64,000 bases of DNA, taken from NCBI RefSeq assembly GCF_002161215.1, contig NZ_NFMB01000001.1, positions 248,001-312,000 on the forward strand, given 5' to 3'. The stretch comes from Flavonifractor sp. An10 (GTDB lineage Bacteria > Bacillota > Clostridia > Oscillospirales > Oscillospiraceae). This document shows, one piece after another, positions 7,341-15,795 of the stretch; positions within the stretch are counted from its first letter, which is position 1, and every line of letters begins with the position of its first letter. A program made the position numbers and the translations under genes. The notes under the pieces are model-generated. The model saw nothing but the letters and a program-made list of their open reading frames with translations, was not told where the DNA came from and ran no database searches.

Positions 7341-8960
7341 TTAAGTCAGCAATTCCAACAGTTGCCGGATGCTCTTCTTGCCAAAGGAGACCTGCTCCCC
7401 GCTGTTGACCACCAGGCAGGGGACGCTCATGACCTGGTACTTTTCCCGCAGGTCGGGGAAGTGGTTCAGGTCGTAGACCTGGGCGGTGATGTTCGGATTT
7501 TCCGCGGCAATGCGCTGGGCCGCCGTCACCAGTTCCGGACACATGGTGCAGGACAGCGAGACCAGGATCTGCAAATCCGTCTGTTTCTGGATCGCCTGGA
7601 TCGCGGCCCGGCTCTCTTCGTCCCAAGCCTGTCCCGGCCCGGCGGCGTTATAGAGTCCGAGGACGAAAGAGGTGAACTCATGGCCGCCGGGGACGCCGTG
7701 GAAGGCAAGGCCCGTCCAGCTGCCGTCCGCCCGGCAGACCCGGACGCAGGGCAGATGGTCCGCACTGGCGGGGTCACCCACTTCAACAGATAATTTCCCG
7801 CTCTGGGCCGCCAGCTCATCCATGTATTGCCGCAGTTCGGCGGAGAGGGGCGTTTCATCCAGATACAGACGCAGAATCAATGGCGCGGCCATTCGGGCGA
7901 ATACGGTATGGAGCTGGGAGAGCATATCTCCTGTGAAAAGGTCGCTGCCTATTTTCGTCAGGGTTTCCGGCACTGCAATCCAGCTGGCCGGTGGCTGAGG
8001 ATGGAGGCCGGTCTTGGCCTGCATGGCGGCGCACAGCCGCTCCAGCTCCGTGGCGGCCAGGGCGCCGTCTCCCACAGCGGTGACCACCTGCCGCAGGGGC
8101 TTGACACATACGTCCCCGGCGGCATACAGGCCGTCCGCCGTGGCCTTCTGGCTGCGGTCGGTGAGGATATAGCCCTGCTCGTCCAACTCCGCCAGCCCTT
8201 GCACCAGCTCCGTGGCCGGCTCATATCCGGCAAAGACGAAGACGCCGAAAGCCTCTCCGTCCGCCGCGTGGTGCTTGGTCACCTGGCCGGTCTTTGTGTT
8301 GCGATAGCGGATGAACCGCAGGGCGGTGTCACCGGACACCTCCTCCACCACTGTGTTGGTGAGGACTGTGATCTTCTCATGGTTCCGGGCGGCGTCCGCC
8401 GTGGTCTGGGCGCAGGTGAAGCCATCGCCCCGGATCAGGATGGTCACATGGCGGGCGTACTTGGTAAGAAACACGCTCTCCTCAGCGGCCGCGAAGCCGC
8501 CGCCCACCACAAAGACATCCTTGCCGGTAAAGAACTCCCCATCGCAGGTGGCGCAATAGGCAACTCCCCGCCCCCGGAACTGTGCTTCACCCTGGAACCC
8601 CACCATACGGGGATGGGCGCCGGTGGCCAGCAGGACGCCGAAGCACTTCAAATCGCCACGCCCAGTGCGCACAGTCTTCACATCACCGCTCAGATCCAGT
8701 TCGGTGACCTCCGCCAGGAGGAATTCCGCACCGAAGGACTCGGCCTGTTTCCGCATCGTTTCCGTGAGCGCGGCGCCGCTGGTTCGCTCCACCCCGGGGA
8801 AATTGACCACTTTTGCGGTAATGGTGATCTGCCCGCCGAAGTGGTTCTTTTCCACGACCACGACCCGGTAGCGGGCCCGGGCCAGATAGAGGGCGGCGGT
8901 GAGTCCCGCCGGCCCTCCTCCGATGACCACGACATCGTAGAGATTTTCCATCCGCTCCAT
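7341..8960 (-). CDS. Thioredoxin reductase-like flavoprotein fused to thioredoxin-fold domains (AhpF-like)
   Basis: The 539-residue protein has an N-terminal FAD domain (GGGPAGL at 14-20), an NAD(P)H domain containing the redox site CATC, and a C-terminal tandem thioredoxin-fold region (about 330-539) with a second redox pair, SCTMCPEL. The order is the reverse of E. coli AhpF, which has the thioredoxin folds first. The gene starts 4 bp after the AhpC stop, so it is the likely electron donor of that peroxidase. Both sit behind the operator-controlled promoter at 9585-9614. Confidence 0.88.
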   Translation of the reverse strand: MERMENLYDVVVIGGGPAGLTAALYLARARYRVVVVEKNHFGGQITITAKVVNFPGVERTSGAALTETMRKQAESFGAEFLLAEVTELDLSGDVKTVRTGRGDLKCFGVLLATGAHPRMVGFQGEAQFRGRGVAYCATCDGEFFTGKDVFVVGGGFAAAEESVFLTKYARHVTILIRGDGFTCAQTTADAARNHEKITVLTNTVVEEVSGDTALRFIRYRNTKTGQVTKHHAADGEAFGVFVFAGYEPATELVQGLAELDEQGYILTDRSQKATADGLYAAGDVCVKPLRQVVTAVGDGALAATELERLCAAMQAKTGLHPQPPASWIAVPETLTKIGSDLFTGDMLSQLHTVFARMAAPLILRLYLDETPLSAELRQYMDELAAQSGKLSVEVGDPASADHLPCVRVCRADGSWTGLAFHGVPGGHEFTSFVLGLYNAAGPGQAWDEESRAAIQAIQKQTDLQILVSLSCTMCPELVTAAQRIAAENPNITAQVYDLNHFPDLREKYQVMSVPCLVVNSGEQVSFGKKSIRQLLELLT

Positions 8961-8963
8961 GGC

Positions 8964-9527
8964 TTACAACTGCCCCACCAGATCCAGGCTGGGCTTCAGG
9001 GTCTCGGCGCCAGGCTGCCACTTCGCCGGGCACACCTCGTCTCCATGCTCCGCCACGAACTGGCAGGCCTGCACCTTCCGCAGAAGTTCATCGGCATTCC
9101 GGCCCACATTGCCGGCGTTGACCTCATAAGCCACGATTTTCCCTTCGGGGTTCACGATGAAGCTGCCCCGCTCGGCCACGCCGTCCGCCTCGATATAGAC
9201 CTCAAAATCTTTGGCCAGACAATGGGTGGGGTCGGCCAGCATGGGATACTGGATATTCTGGATGCGCTCGGAAGCGTCATGCCACGCCTTATGGACGAAA
9301 TGGGTATCGCAGGAAACAGAGTAGATTTCGCAGCCGATGGCCTGGAATTTCTCATAGAGATTGGCCAGATCCTCCAATTCTGTGGGGCACACAAAGGTAA
9401 AATCGGCAGGATAGAAGAAGAACACGCTCCACTTGCCCAGGATGTCCGCCTTGGAGACAGCTCGGAAAGCGTTGTTCTGGTAGCACTGTACGGTGAAATC
9501 GGCAATTTCTTTCTGAATCAGGGACAT
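8964..9527 (-). CDS. ahpC: Alkyl hydroperoxide reductase C (2-Cys peroxiredoxin)
   Basis: From the ATG at 9527 the protein is 187 residues. It starts MSLIQKEI like other AhpC proteins and has the peroxidatic cysteine in FTFVCPTE (Cys47) and the resolving cysteine in EVCPAKW. An in-frame ATG at 9545 overlaps the GGAGG ribosome-binding site, so it is not used. It reduces H2O2 and organic peroxides with electrons from the adjacent AhpF-like reductase. A near-consensus promoter and an inverted-repeat operator lie upstream. Confidence 0.95.
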   Translation of the reverse strand: MSLIQKEIADFTVQCYQNNAFRAVSKADILGKWSVFFFYPADFTFVCPTELEDLANLYEKFQAIGCEIYSVSCDTHFVHKAWHDASERIQNIQYPMLADPTHCLAKDFEVYIEADGVAERGSFIVNPEGKIVAYEVNAGNVGRNADELLRKVQACQFVAEHGDEVCPAKWQPGAETLKPSLDLVGQL

Positions 9528-9558
9528 GGGTGATTCAACCTCCATTCATATTTCTTGA

Positions 9559-9576
9559 AGTTAGCTGTCGCTAACC
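9559..9576 (-). promoter_or_regulatory. 18-bp inverted-repeat operator, ahpC promoter
   Basis: AGTTAGCTGTCGCTAACC lies between the ahpC -10 box and the start codon, at the same distance from the -10 as in the Crp/Fnr and methyltransferase promoters. The core GTTAGC-N4-GCTAAC is a perfect inverted repeat. Confidence 0.75.
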
Positions 9577-9584
9577 GTAAAAGA

Positions 9585-9614
9585 ATTATATAGGGTTTTC
9601 TATCTCCTTGTCAA
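9585..9614 (-). promoter_or_regulatory. ahpC promoter
   Basis: On the minus strand TTGACA (9609-9614) and TATAAT (9585-9590) are both perfect consensus hexamers with an 18-bp spacer. Such a strong promoter with an operator at the start site implies repression under non-inducing conditions. Confidence 0.8.
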
Positions 9615-9686
9615 GAGGGAGTGCGCACGGCTCTGAATATGTATCGCTCGACTCAATAAAACCGCTTCTATAATAAGTCGGCGGGC

Positions 9687-9740
9687 TTGATTTTTGCGTT
9701 AAGCAGGTGTATACTGCTCTTGGGTTAGTTATTGCTAACC
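9687..9740 (+). promoter_or_regulatory. Promoter and 18-bp operator of the second methyltransferase operon
   Basis: TTGATT (9687-9692), a 17-bp spacer and TATACT (9710-9715) are followed by GGTTAGTTATTGCTAACC at 9723-9740. The operator, including its non-palindromic centre, is identical in 17 of 18 positions to the one in front of ABC pair 1 (16848-16865). Confidence 0.75.
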
Positions 9741-9763
9741 TATTTTGAGGGATGAGGGTGCCT

Positions 9764-10414
9764 ATGGAACTTTTTCGATCTTTCCTTCGCAACACACGAA
9801 AACCGGAAGGTTTTCTGGGCAAGTGCATGGTAGCCAGCATGAATTATGCCCATGCCGCCCTGGCGGACTGGGGACTGGGCTGTTTGCCGAAAACAGGTCC
9901 CGTCAGGATTGCGGAACTGGGCTGCGGCGGCGGCCGAAACATCCGGGCCCTTCTGCGAAAATACCCTGCCGCAACTGTCACCGCCCTGGACTATTCGGAA
10001 ATATCCGTGGAAAAGGCCAGAAATATCAATCAGGAAGAACTGCAGGCCGGCCGCTGCCGTGTCATACAGGGAGATGTTTCTCGCCTCCCTTTCGAGGATA
10101 GGGCATTTGATCTGGCGACTGCCTTTGAAACGGTATATTTCTGGCCCGGCCCCACGGAGAGTTTCCGGGAGGTGTACCGCATCTTGCGGCCGGGCGGCAT
10201 CTTTCTGATCGTCAATGAAGTGGACGGAGAAAATCCCCGAGACAGCAGGTGGCTTTCTGTCATTGATGGGATGAAGATATTCAACCGGAGCCAGTTTGTC
10301 ACCTTTCTCACCGAGGCTGGTTTTTCTAAGGTCATCGTGAAGCGGGATGCGAAAAGACACTGGCTCTGTGTGCTGGCGATCCGGGAGGATGCGGGGTGTT
10401 CAGGCAATAAATAA
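9764..10414 (+). CDS. Class I SAM-dependent methyltransferase
   Basis: Starting at the ATG at 9764 (GAGGG 5 bp upstream; another in-frame ATG at 9752 is too close to the ribosome-binding site), the protein is 216 residues. It has motif I IAELGCGGGRNI, motif II ALDYSE, a GDVSRLPFEDRAFDLA motif III segment and the ILRPGGIF post-motif. It heads a short operon with a membrane protein and a third methyltransferase. Regulation by the inverted-repeat operator is likely. The substrate is unknown. Confidence 0.87.
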   Translation: MELFRSFLRNTRKPEGFLGKCMVASMNYAHAALADWGLGCLPKTGPVRIAELGCGGGRNIRALLRKYPAATVTALDYSEISVEKARNINQEELQAGRCRVIQGDVSRLPFEDRAFDLATAFETVYFWPGPTESFREVYRILRPGGIFLIVNEVDGENPRDSRWLSVIDGMKIFNRSQFVTFLTEAGFSKVIVKRDAKRHWLCVLAIREDAGCSGNK

Positions 10415-10452
10415 CAAGAGAGGTCCCTTATGAAAAATGCGGGAGGATTTCT

Positions 10453-10965
10453 ATGAACTGGACGCGCAGCATCTTGGACGGGCTCGCTATGGCGGCCTAT
10501 TTTAACCTGTTCGCCGCAGCGGCTGCACTGTATAAGCCCCGGCTGATGTTTCCCTGCTATCCGTCCGCCATCATCAAGGCGGCCAAGGAGCCGCCTACAA
10601 AGCGAGAAGCTGCCGGATATTGGCGGTGGATCATCTTGTGGGAATGGCTCCCGCTGTTGCTTTACGGCGCCCTCAGCGAGGTGGCGGGCGGGACACATGG
10701 TTTTTGGCGCCTGGCGTTGACGGGCTACATCCAGTGGATGATGGTCAACCTAGGCGATCTGTTTTTCCTTGATGTGTGGCTGATCCAGAAAAAGACGAAA
10801 AACCGTTTTGTGATCTCTGGCACAGAGGGACATCCCGGCTATGAGTTCAAGGCATGGATGAAGGATTATGCGTTACCGGAGCATCTGCTCCAGTGGCCGC
10901 TTTTGCTGTGCCCGCTGCTGGCGGCGGCTCAGGCGGGATTGGGACTGTTATTGCAGAAATTATGA
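10453..10965 (+). CDS. Uncharacterised membrane protein
   Basis: The 170-residue protein has about four hydrophobic segments (near 10-28, 58-76, 85-110 and 145-168) and is rich in tryptophan, with a polar loop containing LIQKKTKNRFVISGTEGHPGY. It lies 38 bp after one methyltransferase gene and 17 bp before another. This suggests that the three products act on or near the membrane together. I do not recognise a family. Confidence 0.65.
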   Translation: MNWTRSILDGLAMAAYFNLFAAAAALYKPRLMFPCYPSAIIKAAKEPPTKREAAGYWRWIILWEWLPLLLYGALSEVAGGTHGFWRLALTGYIQWMMVNLGDLFFLDVWLIQKKTKNRFVISGTEGHPGYEFKAWMKDYALPEHLLQWPLLLCPLLAAAQAGLGLLLQKL

Positions 10966-10982
10966 TACGAGGAGATGGTCGG

Positions 10983-11798
10983 ATGAAACATGAAAAATCC
11001 CGACATGAGGAGATCCACCTTGGTACTCACGGCGAGGACTATGGAAGTTGGATGTCCAACCCGGTCTTTTACATGATCGGCGGTCTGCTGGTCCTATCTG
11101 TTGTGCTGGCGGTGCTGTCCTTCACAGTGTTCCGGCTGCCATGGCTAGGAGCGGTTTTTTCGGTGGCCGCCGCAGCATTTCTGGCCCTGCTCTGTTGGTG
11201 CGGCTGGATACGCAAACAATACGCTTTCGGCGGCGGTGGGATGATGGAGCGGACCCACCAGTGCCTGCTCGCCCACCTGGGCTTCGATGGCAAGGGGACG
11301 CTGCTGGATGTGGGCTGCGGCTCCGGCGCCCTGTCCATCCGGGCGGCCCTCACCTGGCCGGAAGCGCAAGTCACCGGTATCGACTATTGGGGCGTGGCAT
11401 ACGGCTACGGCCAGCCCATGTGCGAGAAGAACGCCGCCAGTGAGGGTGTAGCGACCCGGTGCCGGTTTCAGCACGGGGACGCCCATCAGCTGGACTTCCC
11501 CGATGATACCTTTGACGCGGTCGTAAGCAACTATGTCTATCACAATATTACCGGCGCGGATAAGCAAGCACTGCTGCGGGAGACCCTGCGGGTATTAAAG
11601 CCCGGTGGGGTATTTGCCCTGAATGACGATATGAAGCCCCGGATGTACGGGGACATGGAGGCCTTTGCCCAGGATCTGCGGGAGGCCGGATTTCAGGAGG
11701 TGCGGCTGGTGGATACCGCCACGGAGGTGTTCGGTTCCCAGCGGCGGGCGGCCATGATGATGCTGGGAGAGTCTCGGATGCTGGTTGGGCGAAAGTGA
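10983..11798 (+). CDS. Membrane-anchored class I SAM-dependent methyltransferase
   Basis: The ATG at 10983 follows GAGGAG at a good distance. The frame stays open further upstream but would overlap the previous gene. The 271-residue protein begins with a charged segment and two transmembrane helices (about 23-70), then a methyltransferase domain: motif I LLDVGCGSGALSI, motif II GIDYWG, GDAHQLDFPDDTFDAVVSNYV and LRVLKPGGVF. The two-helix anchor is unusual for this fold but recurs in clostridial methyltransferases. The acceptor is unknown, perhaps a lipid or membrane-bound metabolite. Confidence 0.82.
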   Translation: MKHEKSRHEEIHLGTHGEDYGSWMSNPVFYMIGGLLVLSVVLAVLSFTVFRLPWLGAVFSVAAAAFLALLCWCGWIRKQYAFGGGGMMERTHQCLLAHLGFDGKGTLLDVGCGSGALSIRAALTWPEAQVTGIDYWGVAYGYGQPMCEKNAASEGVATRCRFQHGDAHQLDFPDDTFDAVVSNYVYHNITGADKQALLRETLRVLKPGGVFALNDDMKPRMYGDMEAFAQDLREAGFQEVRLVDTATEVFGSQRRAAMMMLGESRMLVGRK

Positions 11799-11925
11799 TG
11801 GATATGGCAACGCATTCCCTGACGCATCTTCCAGCAGGATGCCGGCAGTGATGCGAAAGTCGTTGAGGCTGCTGCATATGCTGGAAACAGCAAACTGAAC
11901 TTTAAAAACAGTGGAGGGATAGACG

Positions 11926-12174
11926 ATGTGGAAGTACACGGTCCATGTGGAAGGCATGATGTGCGGCATGTGCGAAAGCCATGTAAACGACGCGGTACGG
12001 AAGGCGTTTCCGGTGAAGAAGGTCACCTCGTCCCGGAGTAAAAAAGAGACCACGGTGATCGCAGAGACGGAACTGGACGAGGATGCCCTGCGCACGGCCA
12101 TTTCCGCCACCGGATATGAGGTGGGGGAGATCCGGAAGGAGCCTTGGGAAAAGAAGGGACTGTTCGGCCGGTAA
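11926..12174 (+). CDS. HMA-domain metal chaperone (CopZ-like)
   Basis: An 82-residue single HMA domain with the metal-binding loop GMMCGMCESHV (M-x-C-x-x-C class) and the expected beta-alpha-beta layout (DEDALRTAISATGYEV near the end). Such proteins carry Cu(I) or similar soft ions in the cytoplasm to P-type ATPases or regulators. A P-type metal ATPase is encoded 1.5 kb downstream. That ATPase lacks an N-terminal CxxC, so this separate domain could serve it. The extra basic tail (KEPWEKKGLFGR) is seen in clostridial members. Confidence 0.85.
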   Translation: MWKYTVHVEGMMCGMCESHVNDAVRKAFPVKKVTSSRSKKETTVIAETELDEDALRTAISATGYEVGEIRKEPWEKKGLFGR

Positions 12175-12212
12175 AGAGCCGGGATACCGACAGATGGAGA
12201 GGGGGGAGAATT

Positions 12213-13094
12213 TTGCTGGCGGAATTTCTGGCGGATCGGGGAGACTGGGCTCAGGTGATGCCCGGCGCACGGGCCTGCCTGTTCTCCCTGGAGGAGGGGA
12301 CTTTCCCCCTGCCTCTCCAACTGGCCCCCCTGCACTTTGAGACCCTGTTCTGTCTGCGGGGCGCCGTGACCTTGACCCGGCGAGACGGGTCATCCCTGAC
12401 AGCTGGCGCCCGGCAGGTGCTGAGTCTCACCGATCTCTCCAATCTGACCGGGGCCAGCGTGGATGCGCCTCTGGAAGGAATTCTCGTGGCGGTAGACGCC
12501 CGGGGCGCCCGAGAGAGTTTGGAAACCATATGTAATCTGCTGGGCGGCTTGATCCTGGACACAAGCCGGGTACGGCGGTGGATGACCAGCCGGGGCGGCT
12601 GCGCCGTGGAGGGGCCCACCCACTGGAGCCGGGCGGCCTTTGCCGACCTGGAACGTCTGCCCCAGAGCGAGCGGGCCCGCTGGTGCGTGTGGAAGTCAGT
12701 GGAACTGCTCTATCTGCTCTCTGCCCAGGATGAACAGAGAACGGAAGCCCTCTTGGGTCCGATGCTGGACCGGGGTGTCGCCCAGTCGCTAGCAGAGATC
12801 CGCCGGTATATGGAGGAACACCTGGACGAGCATCTCACCATTCCGGCCTTGAGCCGCCGGGCCTGTCTCTCCGCCACTACCGTAAAGGAGGGATTCCGCC
12901 GCCTTTACGGTCTGCCGGTCCATACTTGGCTGCGCCAGCGGCGGATGGAACGGGCGGCGGAGTTGCTGCACACGACCGAGCTAAGCCTGGAAGGCGTGGC
13001 CAAAGCAGTGGGCTATAGCAGTGTCAGTCAATTTATCGCTGCTTTCAGGCAGCAATATGGGCTGACACCGGGCCAGTATCGCAAAAATGTCTAA
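12213..13094 (+). CDS. AraC-family transcriptional regulator
   Basis: The chosen start is TTG at 12213, 4 bp after a strong GGGGGGAG. An in-frame ATG at 12144 lies inside the HMA gene and has no ribosome-binding site. The 293-residue product has a cupin-like N-terminal half (HFETLFCLRGAVTLTRRDG) and a C-terminal AraC pair of helix-turn-helix motifs (about 190-290, ending VAKAVGYSSVSQFIAAFRQQYGLTPGQYR). Lying between the HMA chaperone and the metal-ATPase operon, it may control metal export. No binding site was identified. Confidence 0.85.
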   Translation: MLAEFLADRGDWAQVMPGARACLFSLEEGTFPLPLQLAPLHFETLFCLRGAVTLTRRDGSSLTAGARQVLSLTDLSNLTGASVDAPLEGILVAVDARGARESLETICNLLGGLILDTSRVRRWMTSRGGCAVEGPTHWSRAAFADLERLPQSERARWCVWKSVELLYLLSAQDEQRTEALLGPMLDRGVAQSLAEIRRYMEEHLDEHLTIPALSRRACLSATTVKEGFRRLYGLPVHTWLRQRRMERAAELLHTTELSLEGVAKAVGYSSVSQFIAAFRQQYGLTPGQYRKNV

Positions 13095-13200
13095 ACAGGC
13101 AACTATTTGACCGATTCAGAGATGTGCTTGAGAGGGATATCTGCTATATTATTTAAATACGCTAAGAGCTAAGCTTGTTTCCTGATAGGAGGAGATCTTG

Positions 13201-13281
13201 ATGAAGCAGCATCGTTTCTGGGCCTGGGGCGCCGTGATCTGCATGGTCATGGTGATGATCACGGGCTACAAGCGCAAATAA
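13201..13281 (+). CDS. 26-residue membrane peptide (possible DUF6219-like)
   Basis: A very short frame with an excellent ribosome-binding site (GGAGGAGAT, 5-7 bp before the ATG). It encodes MKQHRFWAWGAVICMVMVM, a single hydrophobic helix, and ends in a basic TGYKRK tail. It is 27 bp upstream of DUF6110 and on the same strand. I recall similar micropeptides before DUF6110/P-type ATPase genes in clostridia, possibly DUF6219, but could not verify this. Confidence 0.6.
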   Translation: MKQHRFWAWGAVICMVMVMITGYKRK

Positions 13282-13308
13282 GTACATAGCAGAAAGGAAG
13301 AATCTCTC

Positions 13309-13572
13309 ATGATGAAGCACTATGTCAAACTGGCCTGCTTCGTGGGCGGCGCTCTGTTCGGCTCCGCCGGCGTGAAGCTGCTTGCCAGCAAGGACGCCAA
13401 GAAGGCCTATACCCACATTACCGCCGCCGGCCTGCGGATGAAGGACAGCGTAATGGAGACCGTTACCTCTGTCCAGGAGAACGCCGCCGACATCCTGGCC
13501 GCCGCCAAGGACATCAACGAGGCCCGGGCCGCCAAGGAAGCCGAGGCTCAGGTAGAGGGCCAGGAGGCCTGA
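13309..13572 (+). CDS. DUF6110 family protein (PacL-like small metal-ATPase partner)
   Basis: The 87-residue protein has one N-terminal hydrophobic segment (about 6-26, LACFVGGALFGSAGVKLLAS) and then an alanine/lysine/glutamate-rich amphipathic helix (AGLRMKDSVMETVTSVQENAADI). The layout parallels mycobacterial PacL/DUF1490 proteins, which sit beside P1B ATPases and act as membrane scaffold and metal chaperones. It is directly upstream of the P-type ATPase gene, with a terminator-like hairpin between. Relationship to PacL is an inference from architecture and context, not from alignment. Confidence 0.75.
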   Translation: MMKHYVKLACFVGGALFGSAGVKLLASKDAKKAYTHITAAGLRMKDSVMETVTSVQENAADILAAAKDINEARAAKEAEAQVEGQEA

Positions 13573-13584
13573 AAAACCGCGGAA

Positions 13585-13610
13585 GGGAGCCGGTAAGCGG
13601 CTCCCTTTTT
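13585..13610 (+). terminator. Rho-independent terminator or attenuator
   Basis: Stem GGGAGCCG / CGGCTCCC (13585-13592 with 13598-13605), 5-base loop, then five T. It lies between the DUF6110 gene and the ATPase gene, so it may set a higher dose of the small proteins than of the ATPase. Confidence 0.75.
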
Positions 13611-13629
13611 CCATGAGGAGAGATCGATT

Positions 13630-15738
13630 ATGAGAGCGACCATCGTACATGAGAGCCGGGGCCGGATGCGCCTGCGGCTCCGGCAGAAAAATATGACCCT
13701 CCGGCAGGCAGACCTGCTGGAGACCTGGCTGAAGGGCCAACCTTGGACGAGAGAGGCCGTGGTCCATGAGCGCACCGGCTGCGTCATCGTGACCTACGCG
13801 GGAGATCGGGAGACGGTGCTATCCGCTATCGGCGGCTTCACCTGGGCCGGGGCGGAGGAAGCGGTTACCCTTCCCAGCCACAGCACCCGGGAACTGAACC
13901 GGGAGTTTCAAGAAAAACTGGTGGGCAAGGTGCTGATGAAGGGGGCCGCCGCCCTGTTTTTGCCTGCCCCGCTGCGGATCGCCCGGGTGGTCTGGCACAT
14001 GGTACCATTCCTTCACAAAGGCATTCGATGCCTGGGGCGGCGAAAAATCAAGGTGGAACTGCTGGACGCCCTGTCCATCGGCATCTCCGCATGCCGCCGG
14101 GACTTTGGAACCGCCGGCACCGTCATGTTCCTGCTGGAGATCGGCGAGTTGCTGGAGGATTGGACGCGGAAGAAGTCCGTGGCCGACCTGGCGGAAAGCC
14201 TGTCCCTCCATGTGGATCGGGTGTGGCTGAAAACTGAGGCCGGCGAGGTGCTTACCCCAATCGGACAGATCAGGCCCGGCGACCGGGTGGTGGTCCGGGC
14301 CGGGGGCGTTATCCCCCTGGACAGCGTGGTGGCGGAAGGGGAGGTCACCGTCAACCAGGCATCCCTCACCGGCGAGTCCGTCCCTGTGGCCAAGCATTCC
14401 GGCGGCGCGGTGTACGCCGGAACCGTGGTGGAGGAGGGCGAGTGCGTCCTGGAGGTAAAACAGGTCTCCGGCCAGGGTCGCTACGACCAGATCGTGGAGA
14501 TGATCCAGCGGTCCGAGCAGATGAAGTCCGCCGCCGAGGCCAAGGCATCCGGCTTGGCGGACAAGCTGGTGCCCTACACCTTCGCCGGGAGCCTGCTGAG
14601 CCTGGCCCTCACCCGGAACGTGACCCGGGCCCTGTCGGTGCTCATGGTGGACTTCTCCTGCGCCCTGAAGCTGGCCATGCCCCTGGCGGTGCTCTCCGCC
14701 ATGCGGGAGGCGGGACGGGAGCACATCACTGTCAAGGGCGGTAAATTCCTGGAGGCGGTGGCAAAAGCGGATACCATCGTCTTTGACAAGACCGGCACCC
14801 TCACCCACGCCTGCCCCCGGGTGGCCCGGGTCATTCCCTTCAATGGCATGGAGGAGGCGGAGATGCTCCGTCTGGCCGCCTGCCTGGAGGAGCACTTCCC
14901 CCACTCCATGGCCAACGCCGTGGTGGAGGAGGCCCGCCGCCGCGGCCTGAACCATGAGGAACGCCATGCGAAGGTGGAATACCTGGTGGCTCACGGCATC
15001 GCTAGTTCGGTGGATGGGGAGCAGGTACGCATCGGCAGCGCCCACTTCATCTTTGAAGATGAAAAGGTGACCATCCCGGAGGGAGAGCAGGAGAAGTTCG
15101 ACGCACTGCCCCCGGAGTTCTCTCAGTTGTATCTGGCCATTGACGGGGTGCTCTCCGCCGTGCTCTGCATCTCCGATCCCCTGCGGGAGGAGGCGGAGGA
15201 CGTGCTATCCGCCCTGCGGAGCCTGGGCGTTCAGAACGCCGTCATGCTCACCGGGGACAGCCCCCGCACCGCCGCCGCCATTGCCAAGGAATTGGGGGTA
15301 GACGACTTTCGGGCCGGAGTGCTCCCGGCGGACAAGGCGGAGTATGTGTCCGCCCTGCGGCGTGAGGGCCATACCGTCCTCATGGTGGGAGACGGCATCA
15401 ACGACTCCCCGGCCCTCTCCGAGGCGGATGCGGGTATCGCAATCAGTGACGGGGCGGCTATCGCCCGGGAGATCGCCGACATCACCATCGCCGCCGACAG
15501 CCTGTGGGAGCTGGTGCGCCTGCGGCAGCTGGCCATGGCCCTGATGAACCGCATCCAGAACAACTACCGCTTTGTCATCGGCTTCAACGGGGCCCTCATC
15601 GGCCTGGGCATAGTGGGTATCCTGCCTCCGGCCACCTCCGCCATGCTACATAACCTGTCCACTCTTGGAGTAAGCCTTCACAGCATGAGCGCACTACCGG
15701 TAGCCGGTCAGGCGACAAAGGTGCTGAAGGATCTGTAA
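13630..15738 (+). CDS. Heavy-metal translocating P-type ATPase (P1B)
   Basis: The 702-residue pump has an N-terminal HMA-like fold (1-75) without CxxC, the actuator TGES (247-250), the phosphorylation site DKTGT (Asp386), and the hinge GDGINDSP. The transmembrane metal-site motif is SCALKLAMP (343-351) in place of the CPC or SPC of copper, zinc or cobalt pumps, so the ion cannot be assigned by the usual rule. Iron, manganese or zinc are candidates. Export of metal would balance the importers encoded downstream. It is preceded by DUF6110 and a micropeptide and followed by a small membrane protein. Confidence 0.92.
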   Translation: MRATIVHESRGRMRLRLRQKNMTLRQADLLETWLKGQPWTREAVVHERTGCVIVTYAGDRETVLSAIGGFTWAGAEEAVTLPSHSTRELNREFQEKLVGKVLMKGAAALFLPAPLRIARVVWHMVPFLHKGIRCLGRRKIKVELLDALSIGISACRRDFGTAGTVMFLLEIGELLEDWTRKKSVADLAESLSLHVDRVWLKTEAGEVLTPIGQIRPGDRVVVRAGGVIPLDSVVAEGEVTVNQASLTGESVPVAKHSGGAVYAGTVVEEGECVLEVKQVSGQGRYDQIVEMIQRSEQMKSAAEAKASGLADKLVPYTFAGSLLSLALTRNVTRALSVLMVDFSCALKLAMPLAVLSAMREAGREHITVKGGKFLEAVAKADTIVFDKTGTLTHACPRVARVIPFNGMEEAEMLRLAACLEEHFPHSMANAVVEEARRRGLNHEERHAKVEYLVAHGIASSVDGEQVRIGSAHFIFEDEKVTIPEGEQEKFDALPPEFSQLYLAIDGVLSAVLCISDPLREEAEDVLSALRSLGVQNAVMLTGDSPRTAAAIAKELGVDDFRAGVLPADKAEYVSALRREGHTVLMVGDGINDSPALSEADAGIAISDGAAIAREIADITIAADSLWELVRLRQLAMALMNRIQNNYRFVIGFNGALIGLGIVGILPPATSAMLHNLSTLGVSLHSMSALPVAGQATKVLKDL

Positions 15739-15795
15739 AGTTCGGAAGATCCCGCATGAGTTTATTTCCATCATCGACTGAACGGAGGGTTGGAT

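Noticed and set aside
7827-9533. Very long plus-strand open frame (568 codons) opposite the reductase and ahpC genes
   Set aside because: It is the antisense of two clearly recognisable proteins, has no family resemblance and no ribosome-binding site; GC-rich DNA gives such frames by chance.
10854-10982. Upstream extension of the membrane-anchored methyltransferase
   Set aside because: The added residues lie inside the preceding gene; the ATG at 10983 has its own GAGGAG site.
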